Below, one piece after another: positions 1 through 8,939 of a stretch of DNA of 57,725 bases. The first letter of the stretch is position 1. Each line of letters starts with the position of its first letter. The notes beneath the pieces were generated by a model, which saw only the letters and a program-made list of their open reading frames with translations, made no database searches and had not been told where the DNA came from. Both the position numbers and the translations under genes were made by a program. Origin of the DNA: an uncultured Eubacteriales bacterium (GTDB taxonomy: Bacteria > Bacillota > Clostridia > Lachnospirales > Bianqueaceae); contig CACZRP010000022.1 in NCBI GenBank assembly GCA_902783575.1, positions 1 through 57,725 of the forward strand, written 5' to 3'.

Positions 1-118
1 GAGGTCACTTCATTTTTGAACACTTCTCCTCCCCGCAGGGGAGGAGGTCACTTCATTTTTGAACACTTCTCCTCCCCGCAGGGGAGGCAGTCACGTCCTT
101 TTTGAACACTTCTCCTCC
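1..118. repeat. Array D: palindrome-ended repeat units, 43-bp period, cut by the window edge
   Basis: Two identical 43-bp direct repeats (1-43 and 44-86) are followed by a diverged third copy. Read as palindrome-ended units they are 36 bp long at 40-75 and 83-118, with a first copy at 1-32 missing its first four bases. Each has arm GGAGGAG (GGAGGCA in the last), a 22-bp core containing TTTTTGAACA, and arm CTCCTCC. The 7-bp gaps (ccgcagg, ccgaagg) join neighbouring arms into a GC-rich hairpin, CTCCTCCCC-GCA-GGGGAGGAG. The array probably continues to the left of the window. No reading frame here looks like a gene. Confidence 0.75.
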
Positions 119-158
119 CCGAAGGGGAGTCCCCGAGGCCAAGCTTGCCTGTTTTGTG

Positions 159-532
159 GTAGGAAGTAATCAAGAAAACGACGCCACTTCCTACTTCATG
201 GTAGGAAGTGTGCCTCAAAAGCTGTGAACTTCCTACCCAACAAATTTCTGATGGTAGGAAGTGAACTGGAATTCAATCAATCTTCCTACTGCCAAGTAGG
301 AAAAGTGTTAAAAAATCTGCGGACTTCCTACCAGCAAGCCTTCTCAAAAAGATCCTGTGGTAGGAACTCATCAAAAAGACGGCAATACTTCCTATCAAGA
401 AGTAGGAAGAGTGTGCCAAAATCTATGGACTTCCTACCAGCTGGCGGCGAGCTGGTAGGAAGTCAAGTCGTCCTGCTGATAACTTCCTACCGGCAAGTAG
501 CAAGTCGTATCATTTTTCTGCGAACTTCCTAC
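159..532. repeat. Array C: eight 36-bp palindrome-ended units in four pairs
   Basis: Eight units of exactly 36 bp lie at 159-194, 201-236, 254-289, 296-331, 360-395, 402-437, 455-490 and 497-532. Each begins with GTAGGAA and ends with TTCCTAC (one mismatch in the right arm of unit 5 and in the left arm of unit 8); the 22-bp cores vary. Start-to-start distances are 42, 53, 42, 64, 42, 53, 42, which is symmetric about the centre and steps by 11 bp, close to one helical turn. Even-numbered units 2, 4 and 6 share a core beginning near GTG with a central AAAA. Units 1 and 5 share ATCAA-AA-ACG. Open frames across the array have repetitive, low-complexity products and are not credible genes. Confidence 0.85.
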
Positions 533-602
533 TCTCAGAGAGACAGCGGCACGAAGCCAGCTCAACAGTTTAGGCATCGCCACACCCCCCGCACAAAAAA
601 GC

Positions 603-634
603 AGGGGCGAAGTTCATGGACTTCGCCCGGTTTT
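603..634. terminator. Bidirectional terminator after the sugar symporter gene
   Basis: The stem GGGCGAAGT / ACTTCGCCC (605-613 and 620-628) has a short loop and is flanked by GGTTTTTATT on the plus side and by a run of A (T on the minus strand) at about 596-601. It ends the long minus-strand gene run that finishes with the transporter at 707 and separates it from array C. Confidence 0.8.
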
Positions 635-706
635 TATTGATAGCGTTACTGGTTCCAGCTGCCCTTGGATCCTGAAAACTGGATCCTGGCTCTTGAATCC
701 CGAAAA

Positions 707-2191
707 TTACTTCTGCTCTGCTTTCTTCTTGGCGATTTCTGCGCAGATGCGGTCGTATTCCTGCTCGTCCAGCTTGTATTTTTTCTGGTACAGCACGTAG
801 GAGATCAGCATCAGGATGCAGGGCAGCACCGTCATGGCGATCAGCAGACCGCGGCTCTGGCCGGCGGTGACACCGGAAAGGACCTGAGCAATCTGGCTGA
901 CCTTCTCCGCGTCGGCGATGTCGCCGGCGGCCGCCTTGTTCTCCAGCTCGGAAATCTGGTTGGAGTAGCTGGTGACCCGGAAAATCAGGTAGGTCACGGT
1001 GGTGATCACCACCGTCAGGGCCGAAGCCAGCTTGGTCAGGAAGGGACGCAGGGAGCTGATGATGGCCTCATCCCGGGCACCGAACTTGTACTCGCTGTAT
1101 TCCACGGTATTCATGATGGAAATCATCATGATGAGGTAGAAGCCGTACTGACCGAAGTTGGCCAGCATATAGCCCACAGTCACAATGTAGAACTTCAGCA
1201 TGTTGCCCTGGGGCATCACCAGACCGGGCAGGAGCATGAGCGCATAGCCCACGGTGGCGATGGCCGCCAGCACGCTCATGAGCTTCTTTCTGGGAAGCTT
1301 GCGGGAGATGGCGGGATAGAAAATCATCAGCAAGGCGGTGACGGACATGCCCACGGTGGTGAACAGGGAATACAGGCCGCCCTCGTAGCCGAATTCAAAG
1401 TAGATATAGGTAGAGCCGATGCCGCCCAGTACGATGCCGTTGCCAATCTGCTGAATCAGGAAGCAGATGGCGATCCACACCAGCTGGTCGTTGCCGGCGA
1501 TGGTCTGCACAATCTTCTTCAGGCTGACCTTGGTGGCGGAGGCGGTGGAATAGTCACGGTTCTCCTTGACACCGAAAATGGTGAAGAACAGGAACAGGGG
1601 ACCCAGCAGGGCAATCACCAGGGCGATGCGGCCATAGGCTATGGTGGCGGAAGAGCCGATGGCCATGGAACCGGTGGTCAGCATGGGAATCAGCACAGAA
1701 GCCAGGGTACCGCCGATGCCGGCAAACAGGGTGGCCCGGGAAGTGAACTGGTTACGGGCGTCCGCATCGGAAGAAAGGGCGGGCACCATGCCCCAGTAGG
1801 AAATATCATGCATGGTATAGGTAATGCTGTAGGCAAAGTAGAAGAAGCCGAACAGCCAGATGAAGCTCCATCCCTGCAGATTCGTGTTGAATACGATATA
1901 GACCACCACCGAGGTGGAAAGAATACCGATCAGCAGCCAGGGCTTGAACTTGCCCCAGCGGCTCCGGGTCCGTTCGATGATGTTGCCCATGATGGGGTCA
2001 TTCAGCGCGTCAAAGACACGGGATGCCACCATGATGGCGGTAATGGCGCCCAGCTGGGCCGGTGTCAGCTGCCGGGTAAAGAGGATGAAGGTCATCAGAA
2101 AGTTGGTGACCAGGTTGTAGATCATGTCCCGCCCAATGGTACCGATGGGGAACAGAATCAGATTTTTCTTGCGCTGTTTCAGATCTTCCAT
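707..2191 (-). CDS. GPH-family sugar:cation symporter (MelB-like MFS transporter)
   Basis: This 494-residue membrane protein belongs to the glycoside-pentoside-hexuronide:cation symporter family, which imports sugars or glycosides with H+ or Na+. Visible marks are the N-terminal LILFPIGTIGRDM segment, the cation-site motif DALNDPIMG (residues 61-69) and the RSRWGKFKPWLL loop (about 76-87), followed by about twelve hydrophobic helices and a charged tail rich in lysine. The start has RBS gaggtaaactgca just upstream and the length is normal. It lies 49 bp downstream of an Idh/MocA oxidoreductase gene in the same orientation, which suggests joint use in uptake and oxidation of a sugar or its derivative. 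The substrate cannot be read from the sequence. Confidence 0.9.
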   Translation of the reverse strand: MEDLKQRKKNLILFPIGTIGRDMIYNLVTNFLMTFILFTRQLTPAQLGAITAIMVASRVFDALNDPIMGNIIERTRSRWGKFKPWLLIGILSTSVVVYIVFNTNLQGWSFIWLFGFFYFAYSITYTMHDISYWGMVPALSSDADARNQFTSRATLFAGIGGTLASVLIPMLTTGSMAIGSSATIAYGRIALVIALLGPLFLFFTIFGVKENRDYSTASATKVSLKKIVQTIAGNDQLVWIAICFLIQQIGNGIVLGGIGSTYIYFEFGYEGGLYSLFTTVGMSVTALLMIFYPAISRKLPRKKLMSVLAAIATVGYALMLLPGLVMPQGNMLKFYIVTVGYMLANFGQYGFYLIMMISIMNTVEYSEYKFGARDEAIISSLRPFLTKLASALTVVITTVTYLIFRVTSYSNQISELENKAAAGDIADAEKVSQIAQVLSGVTAGQSRGLLIAMTVLPCILMLISYVLYQKKYKLDEQEYDRICAEIAKKKAEQK

Positions 2192-2240
2192 TGCAGTTTA
2201 CCTCATGATATATGAATTTTGCCGTGCTGCCGTTCTTTTC

Positions 2241-3446
2241 TTATCGTTTGTAAGTATCGAACCAGGCTCCGTTGGTGAAGTCCGGAATCATCACCGGGGC
2301 GCCGCCCTGGAGGATGGATTCCTCCGCCAGCACGCCGATGCTCATCCAGGCTGCCATGTCATAGACATCAATGGGGGGATTCGTCTGATCCCTGACGCTG
2401 TCAAAGAAAGCGCGGTCCACCAGATAATCCATGCCGCCATGGCCGCCCCGGACTCCATCATTCAGAAATTCCACCCAGGTGGGGGATTCATATTTTTCGC
2501 GGTAATCATCCGCGCAGCCCCAGTGCTTTCTCCAGTAGAAGGCTTCCATTTCGTCGTACTGGCCGTCCAGCCAGATGGACTGGTTATCTTCCTGGTAGAT
2601 GCCCCTGGTACCCTGTACCACCAGGCCGCGGCTGTAGAACCGGGGCAGGCTGGTATCCAGGGTCAGGGTAATGGTCTCGCCGTGGGCGCAGGTGATGATG
2701 GTGGTCACCACATCACCCTGGGCAAAGGGATAATGGGTCTGATCCCCTTCCGGGCCCTGGTCCTTCTGATTGTAGGCATTGAGACCCCGGGCGCAGGAAG
2801 CCTGGGCCACCAGCTTGACCATCCGGTTGCCGTGGCCAATGCCCAGCATCTGGGCGATGGGTCCCAGCTCATGGGTGGGATAGTTCTCGGTGTTTCTGTG
2901 GCGGTAGTTGGCGTTGCGGTAGTGACGGTTTTCCCGGCCGCGGCTGATCTCTTCTCTCAGGTCGTGGCGGTAGCCGCCCTCCAGATGCACCAGATCGCCG
3001 AAGACGCCCTGAGAAATCATGTTCATGATCATCATCTCATAGCGGCCGTAGCAGCAGTTTTCCAGAAGCATGCAGGGGACCTTTGTTTCCTCGTAGGTAT
3101 GCACCAGATCCCAGAGCTGCTGGATGCTGTAGGCGGCGCCTACCTCCACTCCCGGCCGGACGCCGGCCTTCATGGCCTCTATGGCCATGGGAATATGGGT
3201 TTCCCAGGAGGTGGTGATCATCACCGAGTCCAGGCCCGGCATGGCCAGAATCTCCCGGTAATCCAGGGTCTTCAGAGGTTCCCTGCCTTCCTTTTCCCGG
3301 ACGGCATCGGCCGCCCGCTGTACTCTGTCTTCAAACAGATCGCAGACGCCGATGACCTTCACATCCTCCATGGTGAGTACAACATCCCTCAGGAGGCTGT
3401 ATCCTCTGGAGCCCAGTCCAATGATGGCTGTGGTAATTGTTTTCAT
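2241..3446 (-). CDS. Gfo/Idh/MocA family oxidoreductase
   Basis: A 401-residue NAD(P)-dependent oxidoreductase of the glucose-fructose oxidoreductase / inositol dehydrogenase / MocA family. The N-terminus carries the Rossmann nucleotide-binding motif GLGSRG (residues 10-15) after a beta strand. It is followed by the dimerisation-type alpha/beta domain with HELGPIAQMLGI (about 192-203), resembling the family's HYIDLL-type substrate-site segment. Such enzymes oxidise sugars, inositols or amino-sugars, and some act as glycosidases of the GH109 type. It sits between an ABC exporter and a sugar symporter, so a role in sugar catabolism is likely, but the substrate is unknown. No signal peptide is visible. 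Confidence 0.88.
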   Translation of the reverse strand: MKTITTAIIGLGSRGYSLLRDVVLTMEDVKVIGVCDLFEDRVQRAADAVREKEGREPLKTLDYREILAMPGLDSVMITTSWETHIPMAIEAMKAGVRPGVEVGAAYSIQQLWDLVHTYEETKVPCMLLENCCYGRYEMMIMNMISQGVFGDLVHLEGGYRHDLREEISRGRENRHYRNANYRHRNTENYPTHELGPIAQMLGIGHGNRMVKLVAQASCARGLNAYNQKDQGPEGDQTHYPFAQGDVVTTIITCAHGETITLTLDTSLPRFYSRGLVVQGTRGIYQEDNQSIWLDGQYDEMEAFYWRKHWGCADDYREKYESPTWVEFLNDGVRGGHGGMDYLVDRAFFDSVRDQTNPPIDVYDMAAWMSIGVLAEESILQGGAPVMIPDFTNGAWFDTYKR

Positions 3447-3466
3447 GTCTTCACTCCCGTACAGTT

Positions 3467-5239
3467 TTATTCATTGCTCAGCTGTGAAGTATAGAGCTCG
3501 TAGTACAGTCCCTTCTTCTCCATGAGCTCGTCATGGCTGCCGCTCTCCACGATCCGGCCTTCGCTGATATACAGGATCCGGTCGCAGTCCTTGATGGTGG
3601 AAAGACGGTGGGCCACCACGAAGGAGGTCCGGGCCTTCAGCAGCTGTTTGATGCCTTCCTGCACCAGCAGCTCGGTGTTGGTATCGATGGAGGAGGTGGC
3701 CTCATCCAGGATCAGAATTCTCGGATCCGATAGCAGGGTCCGGGCGAAGGACAGCAGCTGCCGCTGACCGGCGGAAAGCATGTCGCCCCTCTCGTTGATC
3801 TCGGTGTAGTAGCCGTTGGGCATCCGGGAGATGAAGTCATCGGCGTATACCTGCTTGGCAGCGGCGATGCACTCCTCATCCGTGGCGTCCAGGCGGCCGT
3901 AGCGGATGTTGTCCATAATGGTGCCGGAGAAGATGAAGGTATCCTGCAGCATGATGCCCATCTGGGAACGGATGGATCGGAGGGTCGCCTTGGAAATGTC
4001 ATGGCCGTCAATCCTCACCTCGCCGCTTTTCAGGTTATAGAAGCGGGACACCAGGTTGATGATGGTGGACTTGCCGGCACCGGTGGGACCCACCAGGGCA
4101 ATGCTCTCTCCGGCGGGCACGTGGAAGCTGACATCCTTCAGAATGGGACGGTCCTTCTCATATTCAAAGACCACATGTTCGAAATCCACTTCACCCTTCA
4201 TGGGAGGCAGGTCCTCGGCGCCCTCCACATCGGTGACCGTCACAGGCTCGTCCATCAGCTGGAAAATACGTTCCAGATAGGAGACGGTATTGATCATCTG
4301 ATTGTAATAGTTGGACAGCTGCTGAATGGGACCCCAGAAGCGGTTGGCGTAGCTGGTCATGGCCACCAGCAGACCCACGGCGATGTAGTCCCTCAGGTAG
4401 ATGACGCCTACCAGATAGATGGCGTAAAAAACAGCCTTGGAAATAATCATGGTGAGGGGCCAGATGCTGTGGTTGATGGTCACGGCCTTCAGGTAGGCGC
4501 TGCGGGCATCCTGAGCCAGCTGCCGGTTAATGTTGCCGTTGAACTCTTCCCGGGCAAAGCTCTGGGTGACTCGCTCACCGTTGATGCTCTCCGCCAGATA
4601 GGCAGTGAAGTTGCTGTGCTTGTTGGCCTGCAGCTGCCAGGCGCGGCGCTGCTGGCGCTTGATGGAAAAGATATACAGAATGAATACCGGAAGACCCGCC
4701 AGCACCACCAGGGAAAGCCTGGGGGAAAGGATCACCATGAACACCGCGATCAGAATCAGTGAGAGGAACTGAAGGATGATGTTCACGATACCATTGGTCA
4801 GAAAGTCCGATACGGAGTTGACGTAGTTGACCACCCTTACCAGGATTTTGCCGTGGGGACGGGAGTCAAAGTAGTCAAAGGGAAGCTCCTGCAGATGAAC
4901 ATAGAGGTCCCGGCGGATATCCCGGATGATGGCCTGACCGGCCTGGGCGCTGCAGCGGGAACGGAATTTGTTGCAGAAGGCCTGGATAATGACAATGGCC
5001 ACAATGGCCAGACCCGCGATAATCAGTCCCTTCACGTCTCCGGCGGGGATCTGCTCATCAATGGCGTTGGCCGTGAACAGCGGCATCAGCAGGCCGCAGA
5101 GGATGGATACCGCGCTGAAGAAGAAGGCTCCGAAGAACCATTTCTTATAGCGCTTGATATAGACGAAGCTTCGTTTCAGGTGCGCGAAATTAAACTCGGT
5201 CTCCAGATTTTCATCGACATTGTATTTATTTCTGGCCAT
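3467..5239 (-). CDS. ABC exporter half-transporter, subunit with non-canonical LSAGQ signature
   Basis: A 590-residue half-transporter with an N-terminal six-helix transmembrane domain and a C-terminal ATPase domain. The ATPase has Walker A GPTGAGKST (about 383-391), the signature LSAGQRQLL (about 488) and Walker B ILILDEATSSID with the catalytic Glu present. The signature departs from LSGGQ. The start codon overlaps the stop of the upstream half-transporter by one base (TAATG), so the two are translationally coupled and almost certainly form a heterodimer. In such pairs (BmrC/BmrD, TM287/288) an altered signature in one subunit faces the degenerate Walker B of the other. The role is probably drug, lipid or peptide export; the substrate is unknown. 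Confidence 0.9.
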   Translation of the reverse strand: MARNKYNVDENLETEFNFAHLKRSFVYIKRYKKWFFGAFFFSAVSILCGLLMPLFTANAIDEQIPAGDVKGLIIAGLAIVAIVIIQAFCNKFRSRCSAQAGQAIIRDIRRDLYVHLQELPFDYFDSRPHGKILVRVVNYVNSVSDFLTNGIVNIILQFLSLILIAVFMVILSPRLSLVVLAGLPVFILYIFSIKRQQRRAWQLQANKHSNFTAYLAESINGERVTQSFAREEFNGNINRQLAQDARSAYLKAVTINHSIWPLTMIISKAVFYAIYLVGVIYLRDYIAVGLLVAMTSYANRFWGPIQQLSNYYNQMINTVSYLERIFQLMDEPVTVTDVEGAEDLPPMKGEVDFEHVVFEYEKDRPILKDVSFHVPAGESIALVGPTGAGKSTIINLVSRFYNLKSGEVRIDGHDISKATLRSIRSQMGIMLQDTFIFSGTIMDNIRYGRLDATDEECIAAAKQVYADDFISRMPNGYYTEINERGDMLSAGQRQLLSFARTLLSDPRILILDEATSSIDTNTELLVQEGIKQLLKARTSFVVAHRLSTIKDCDRILYISEGRIVESGSHDELMEKKGLYYELYTSQLSNE

Positions 5240-7098
5240 TAACGCACACCCCCTTTCGCCGGCGCATATTCCGGTTTCTGGGAAGCAAAGGCGCTGGAGG
5301 CGGTCTGGCGGGCGATGGCATCCCGGGCAGCCTTCAGGTCATCTTCGGTGGCAATGCCCTGCTGGATCCGGTAGATATTGTAATAATATCCCTTCTTTTC
5401 CAGCAGCTCCTTATGGGAGCCGTACTCGGTGATGCGGCCGTCCTGGAGAATGAAGATGATATCCGCGTTTTTGACAGAGCTGATTCTCTGGGCCACAATC
5501 AGCGTGGTGGCCTTCTTTTCCCGGGCCGCCAGATGCTGCTGGATATACTGCTCGGTTTCCATATCCACGGCGGAGGTGGTATCATCCAGCACCAGGATGG
5601 GGGCGTTCATGGCCAGGGCTCTGGCCAGGGCGAGACGCTGCTTCTGTCCGCCGGACAGACCCATGCCCCGCTCACCCACGATGGTATCGTAGCCGTCGGG
5701 CAGCTTGGAGATAAACTCATCCGCGGCGGCGTCCACAGCAGAACGGTAGACCACTTCGTTGTCCACATCCGGCACGCCGTAGGCGATGTTGGATTCCACG
5801 GTATCGGAGAACAGGAACACATCCTGCAGGGCGATACCGATATTTCTTCTCAGATGCTGCAGGTTGTAGCGCTGCACATCGATGCCGTCCACCTTGACAT
5901 GGCCGCTCTGGGGATCCACGAAACGGGTAATCAGGTTGAAGATCGAGGACTTGCCGGAGCCGGTGGGACCCATGATGCCCACGGTGGAGCCGGCGGGAAT
6001 ATGCATGTTGATGTCCTTCAGGATGGTGTTGCCGTCAAAGGTCAGGGAAACATGCTCCAGATCGATGTCGCCCCGGATCTCCTTGTCGGGAACGGGATTC
6101 GCGGGAGACTGGATATCGGGCTCCGACTGATAGAGCTCCTGAACCCGCTCGCAGCTCACCAGGAACCGCTGGGTATCGTTGATCAGGAAGCCCATCATCA
6201 GGAAGGGCTCGTTCATCATCCAGGAGAGGGAGGTGAACACCAAAAGGTCACCCACGGTGATCTGCTTCCAGATGACCAGCAGGGATCCCACGATGATGGC
6301 AGTACCGTTCATGATGTTGCCCACGGTCTCCATAACGGGAGAATAGGTGGTCCAGGCCTTGTTGGCCCGAAGGTTCATCTCATAGTACTTGTTGTTTTCC
6401 TTGTCGAACTTTTCAATTTCGAATTTCTCCCGGCAGAAGGCTCTGACCACCCGGTTGCCGGAGATGTTTTCGGTAACTACGGTATTGAGCTTGGAGAGCT
6501 GCTGTCTGGCCTCGCCGAAAATGGGCCGGACCTTCTTGCCCAGGGTGATGGCCGCCCAGAAGGCAAAGGGGGCCAGGGCCAGCTGCAGCAGGGTGAATTT
6601 CCAGCTGATGGCGAAGAAAACCACCAGCACCACCGTCAGCATGACGACGGAATCGAAAATCGAGTAGGAAACAAAGCAGATAAAGTGGTTGATGGCTTCC
6701 ACATCGCCGGTGCATTTGTTGATCAGATCACCGGACCGGTTGGCCATCAGGAAGCTGCGGCTCTGCTCCGAAAGCTTTTTGTACAGAGCCTGGCGGATTT
6801 CAAAGGTGGCCCGCTGGGAAGCCTGCTCCCGGAAAAGGTTCGAGAGAAAACGAACCACGGAACGGGCCAGCAGCAGTCCGAAGCCCAGCAGCACCAGAGG
6901 AATCAGCTGGGAGACAACGGTGGATGTGGGGATCGAGGGATCCTCAAACATGGGGTACAGCACATCGTTGACGATCTTTTTCACAATGTGAGGGTCGATG
7001 GCCATCAGCACCGTGGACAGGACCATAAAAAGGTAGGCGGTATAAAGCTTATACCTGGACTTTCCCAGAAAGGAAAAGGCCCATTTGATTTGATTCAA
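5239..7098 (-). CDS. ABC exporter half-transporter, subunit with degenerate catalytic site
   Basis: A 619-residue half-transporter, membrane domain first, then an ATPase domain. Walker A is GPTGSGKSS (about residue 378), the signature is the consensus LSGGQKQRL (about 481), and Walker B reads ILVLDDTTSAVD, with Asp in place of the catalytic Glu. The usual switch His is also replaced: the sequence after the D-loop is IVAQRISS rather than IVAHRLST. These changes mark a degenerate ATP site, and the partner encoded just downstream supplies the complementary altered signature. A 40-residue tail after the ATPase core is rich in alanine. It is transcribed 18 bp downstream of the M42 peptidase gene. 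Confidence 0.9.
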   Translation of the reverse strand: MNQIKWAFSFLGKSRYKLYTAYLFMVLSTVLMAIDPHIVKKIVNDVLYPMFEDPSIPTSTVVSQLIPLVLLGFGLLLARSVVRFLSNLFREQASQRATFEIRQALYKKLSEQSRSFLMANRSGDLINKCTGDVEAINHFICFVSYSIFDSVVMLTVVLVVFFAISWKFTLLQLALAPFAFWAAITLGKKVRPIFGEARQQLSKLNTVVTENISGNRVVRAFCREKFEIEKFDKENNKYYEMNLRANKAWTTYSPVMETVGNIMNGTAIIVGSLLVIWKQITVGDLLVFTSLSWMMNEPFLMMGFLINDTQRFLVSCERVQELYQSEPDIQSPANPVPDKEIRGDIDLEHVSLTFDGNTILKDINMHIPAGSTVGIMGPTGSGKSSIFNLITRFVDPQSGHVKVDGIDVQRYNLQHLRRNIGIALQDVFLFSDTVESNIAYGVPDVDNEVVYRSAVDAAADEFISKLPDGYDTIVGERGMGLSGGQKQRLALARALAMNAPILVLDDTTSAVDMETEQYIQQHLAAREKKATTLIVAQRISSVKNADIIFILQDGRITEYGSHKELLEKKGYYYNIYRIQQGIATEDDLKAARDAIARQTASSAFASQKPEYAPAKGGVR

Positions 7099-7116
7099 GT
7101 TAATACCTCAGAACTT

Positions 7117-8181
7117 TCAGCTTAAGGGGTCGAAATCGAAGTCCTCATCCATGCGGAGCAGGAACTCGCTTATCAGGTCAATGCACATCTGAAGGTCCTT
7201 CCAGTTTCCCACCTCCACGGAGCTGTGCATATAGCGCAGGGGAATGGACACCAGCGCCATGGGCACGCCCCGGCCGGTCATCAGGGTGGTGTCGCCGTCG
7301 GTGTAGGTACGGCCGCCGGCCACTTCGTACTGGATCGGAATCTCCAGATCCTTGGCACACGCCTCCAGGAGGCGGTTCATTTTTTTGTTTACCATGCCGC
7401 TCTTGCAGAGCACCGGTCCGCCGCCCAGCTTGATATAGCCGCTGGATGCGGGATCCGTGCCGGGGCAGTCGCTGGCCCAGGTCACATCCACCACAATGGC
7501 GCAGGTGGGCTCGATGTTGGCCGCGGCAAAGTAGGCGCCCCGGCCGGTGGTCTCTTCGCCCACCACGGTGTTGGCGTAGATGCCGATGTCGGCCCCCGCC
7601 TCCACTGCCTTCTTGGCAGCCTCCAGGATTACAAAGGCGCCGGTCTTGTCGTCCAGGGCACGGCAGGTGAAGTTATCGTTCAGAAGTTCTCTGACGCAGG
7701 TATCGGCACAGACACTGTCACCCACGGATACCAGCTTTTCGGCTTCCTCTTTGCTGGCGGCGCCGATATCGATCAGAAGGTCGGTATCCTCGATGTCCGT
7801 CTTTTTGATGAGGTCGGAGCTGACGACGCCCACGCCGTTCACCTTGGTGCGGATCGTCTCGCCGTCCCGGATCTCCTCGTGAATGATCTGCATGGGGGCT
7901 CCGATATACAGCCGTGGCCGCACTCCGCCGGCCCGCTGCACATGGATCATGCCGTCGCCGCTGATGTAGGTCACCCGGAAGCCGATCTCATCCATGTGGC
8001 CCTGCAGCAGCACCCGTACCGGGCTCTCCAGATTGCAGGCGGCGATGACGCTGCCCACGGGGTCCACGATCTGAGCCTCGGCAAAGCCGTCGGAAAAGGC
8101 CAGGGCGTTTTCCTGATTGGGCTCTTCGTTGCCGCTGACGGAAACCGTCTCCAGCAGCTTTTTCAGAAATTCTTTATTCAT
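7117..8181 (-). CDS. M42 family metallopeptidase (glutamyl/aminopeptidase type)
   Basis: This cytosolic di-metal aminopeptidase of family M42 trims N-terminal residues from short peptides in a large tetrahedral complex. Metal ligands and catalytic residues are in the expected order: His in GHMDEIG, Asp in ALDDKTG, the Glu pair in VGEETTGRGA, Asp in VVDVTWA and His in RYMHSSVE near the C-terminus. Internal ATG at 8181 is preferred because GGAG sits six bases upstream; the frame also extends to a TTG at 8193. It follows the ThuA-like gene closely. Some M42 members were annotated as endoglucanases, but the motif set fits a peptidase. Confidence 0.9.
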   Translation of the reverse strand: MNKEFLKKLLETVSVSGNEEPNQENALAFSDGFAEAQIVDPVGSVIAACNLESPVRVLLQGHMDEIGFRVTYISGDGMIHVQRAGGVRPRLYIGAPMQIIHEEIRDGETIRTKVNGVGVVSSDLIKKTDIEDTDLLIDIGAASKEEAEKLVSVGDSVCADTCVRELLNDNFTCRALDDKTGAFVILEAAKKAVEAGADIGIYANTVVGEETTGRGAYFAAANIEPTCAIVVDVTWASDCPGTDPASSGYIKLGGGPVLCKSGMVNKKMNRLLEACAKDLEIPIQYEVAGGRTYTDGDTTLMTGRGVPMALVSIPLRYMHSSVEVGNWKDLQMCIDLISEFLLRMDEDFDFDPLS

Positions 8182-8201
8182 CTCTTTCTCCAAAGGGATT
8201 A

Positions 8202-8918
8202 TCAGGGCTCGTGGGGCTCGATGTGATGGGAGGTCACTTCGTCCACTCTCACCCGGGGAGCGACATAATGAATGCCGTTGTCAATGGCCTTCACAATGCC
8301 GGAGTTATAGTAGCTGGGCAGGGTCTCGTGGCCGGGATGGAAATAGAAAATCTTTCCGTAGCCCCGGTGATAGACACTCATGCCGCGGAAAATCTCTCCG
8401 CCCTTCCACCAGGTCACGCCGATGAGCTCATCGGGAACGGGCACGGTGAAGGGCTCCGCATAGGTCTCTTCTGCTTCAATTTCCAGGGGATTGGGAACGC
8501 CCTGGACGATGGGATGGGTCTGATCCAGCAGCCAGATGCGGCCGTGATCCTGTCTTTCGTACCATTCCACGCCGCAGCGGGTGCCCATCAGGCGGCGGAA
8601 AACCTTGGACTCGTGGCCGGAATGCAGCACCACCAGGCCCATGCCTTCGTTCACCGCCTCACAAATCATGGTGACGACATCATCATCCACCTTGTGGTGA
8701 TACATATGGCCCCACCAGATGAGAACGTCGGTTTCCTTCAGCTTTTCTCTGGTAATGACCTGCTGATGATCCTGAAGTGTCGCAAAGGAAAACTCCAGAG
8801 TATCGTCGATTTTCTTCAGCTGCTCGGAGAGAACGGTATGAATTCCGCCGGGATACATCTCCCTGGCCGGTCCTTCCTTGCGCTCATGCTCATATTCGTT
8901 GTAAAACAGAACCTTCAT
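8202..8918 (-). CDS. ThuA-like domain protein
   Basis: A 238-residue protein with the class I glutamine-amidotransferase-like fold of the ThuA family, named from trehalose utilisation in rhizobia. Recognisable segments are KVLFYNEYEHER at the start, DVLIWWGHMYHHKV (about 64-77), the conserved GLVVLHSGHES (about 93-103), and YGKIFYFHPGHE near the C-terminus. The exact reaction of ThuA proteins is not established; some bind or modify 3-keto sugars. Its position in the same run as a Gfo/Idh/MocA oxidoreductase and a sugar symporter fits a sugar-oxidation role, because ThuA and MocA genes often travel together. The start has AAGGAGATTTCTT upstream. Confidence 0.85.
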   Translation of the reverse strand: MKVLFYNEYEHERKEGPAREMYPGGIHTVLSEQLKKIDDTLEFSFATLQDHQQVITREKLKETDVLIWWGHMYHHKVDDDVVTMICEAVNEGMGLVVLHSGHESKVFRRLMGTRCGVEWYERQDHGRIWLLDQTHPIVQGVPNPLEIEAEETYAEPFTVPVPDELIGVTWWKGGEIFRGMSVYHRGYGKIFYFHPGHETLPSYYNSGIVKAIDNGIHYVAPRVRVDEVTSHHIEPHEP

Positions 8919-8939
8919 AAGAAATCTCCTTCCTTGTTT

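Noticed and set aside
159-532. TIGR-type (paired guide) array
   Set aside because: The 36-bp unit length is tempting, but units are not evenly spaced, the conserved parts are palindromic ends, and no Nop-domain (Tas) protein is in the window.
224-640. 138-residue frame across array C
   Set aside because: The peptide repeats FLPTSY-like words produced by the arms and runs through the terminator at 603-634.
665-2215. Long plus-strand frame opposite the sugar symporter
   Set aside because: It is a His/Gly/Gln-rich shadow of a GC-rich gene whose minus-strand product has clear membrane helices and family motifs.
5413-7125. 570-residue plus-strand frame opposite the ABC subunit
   Set aside because: Composition is typical of an antisense shadow; the minus-strand ABC motifs are complete.
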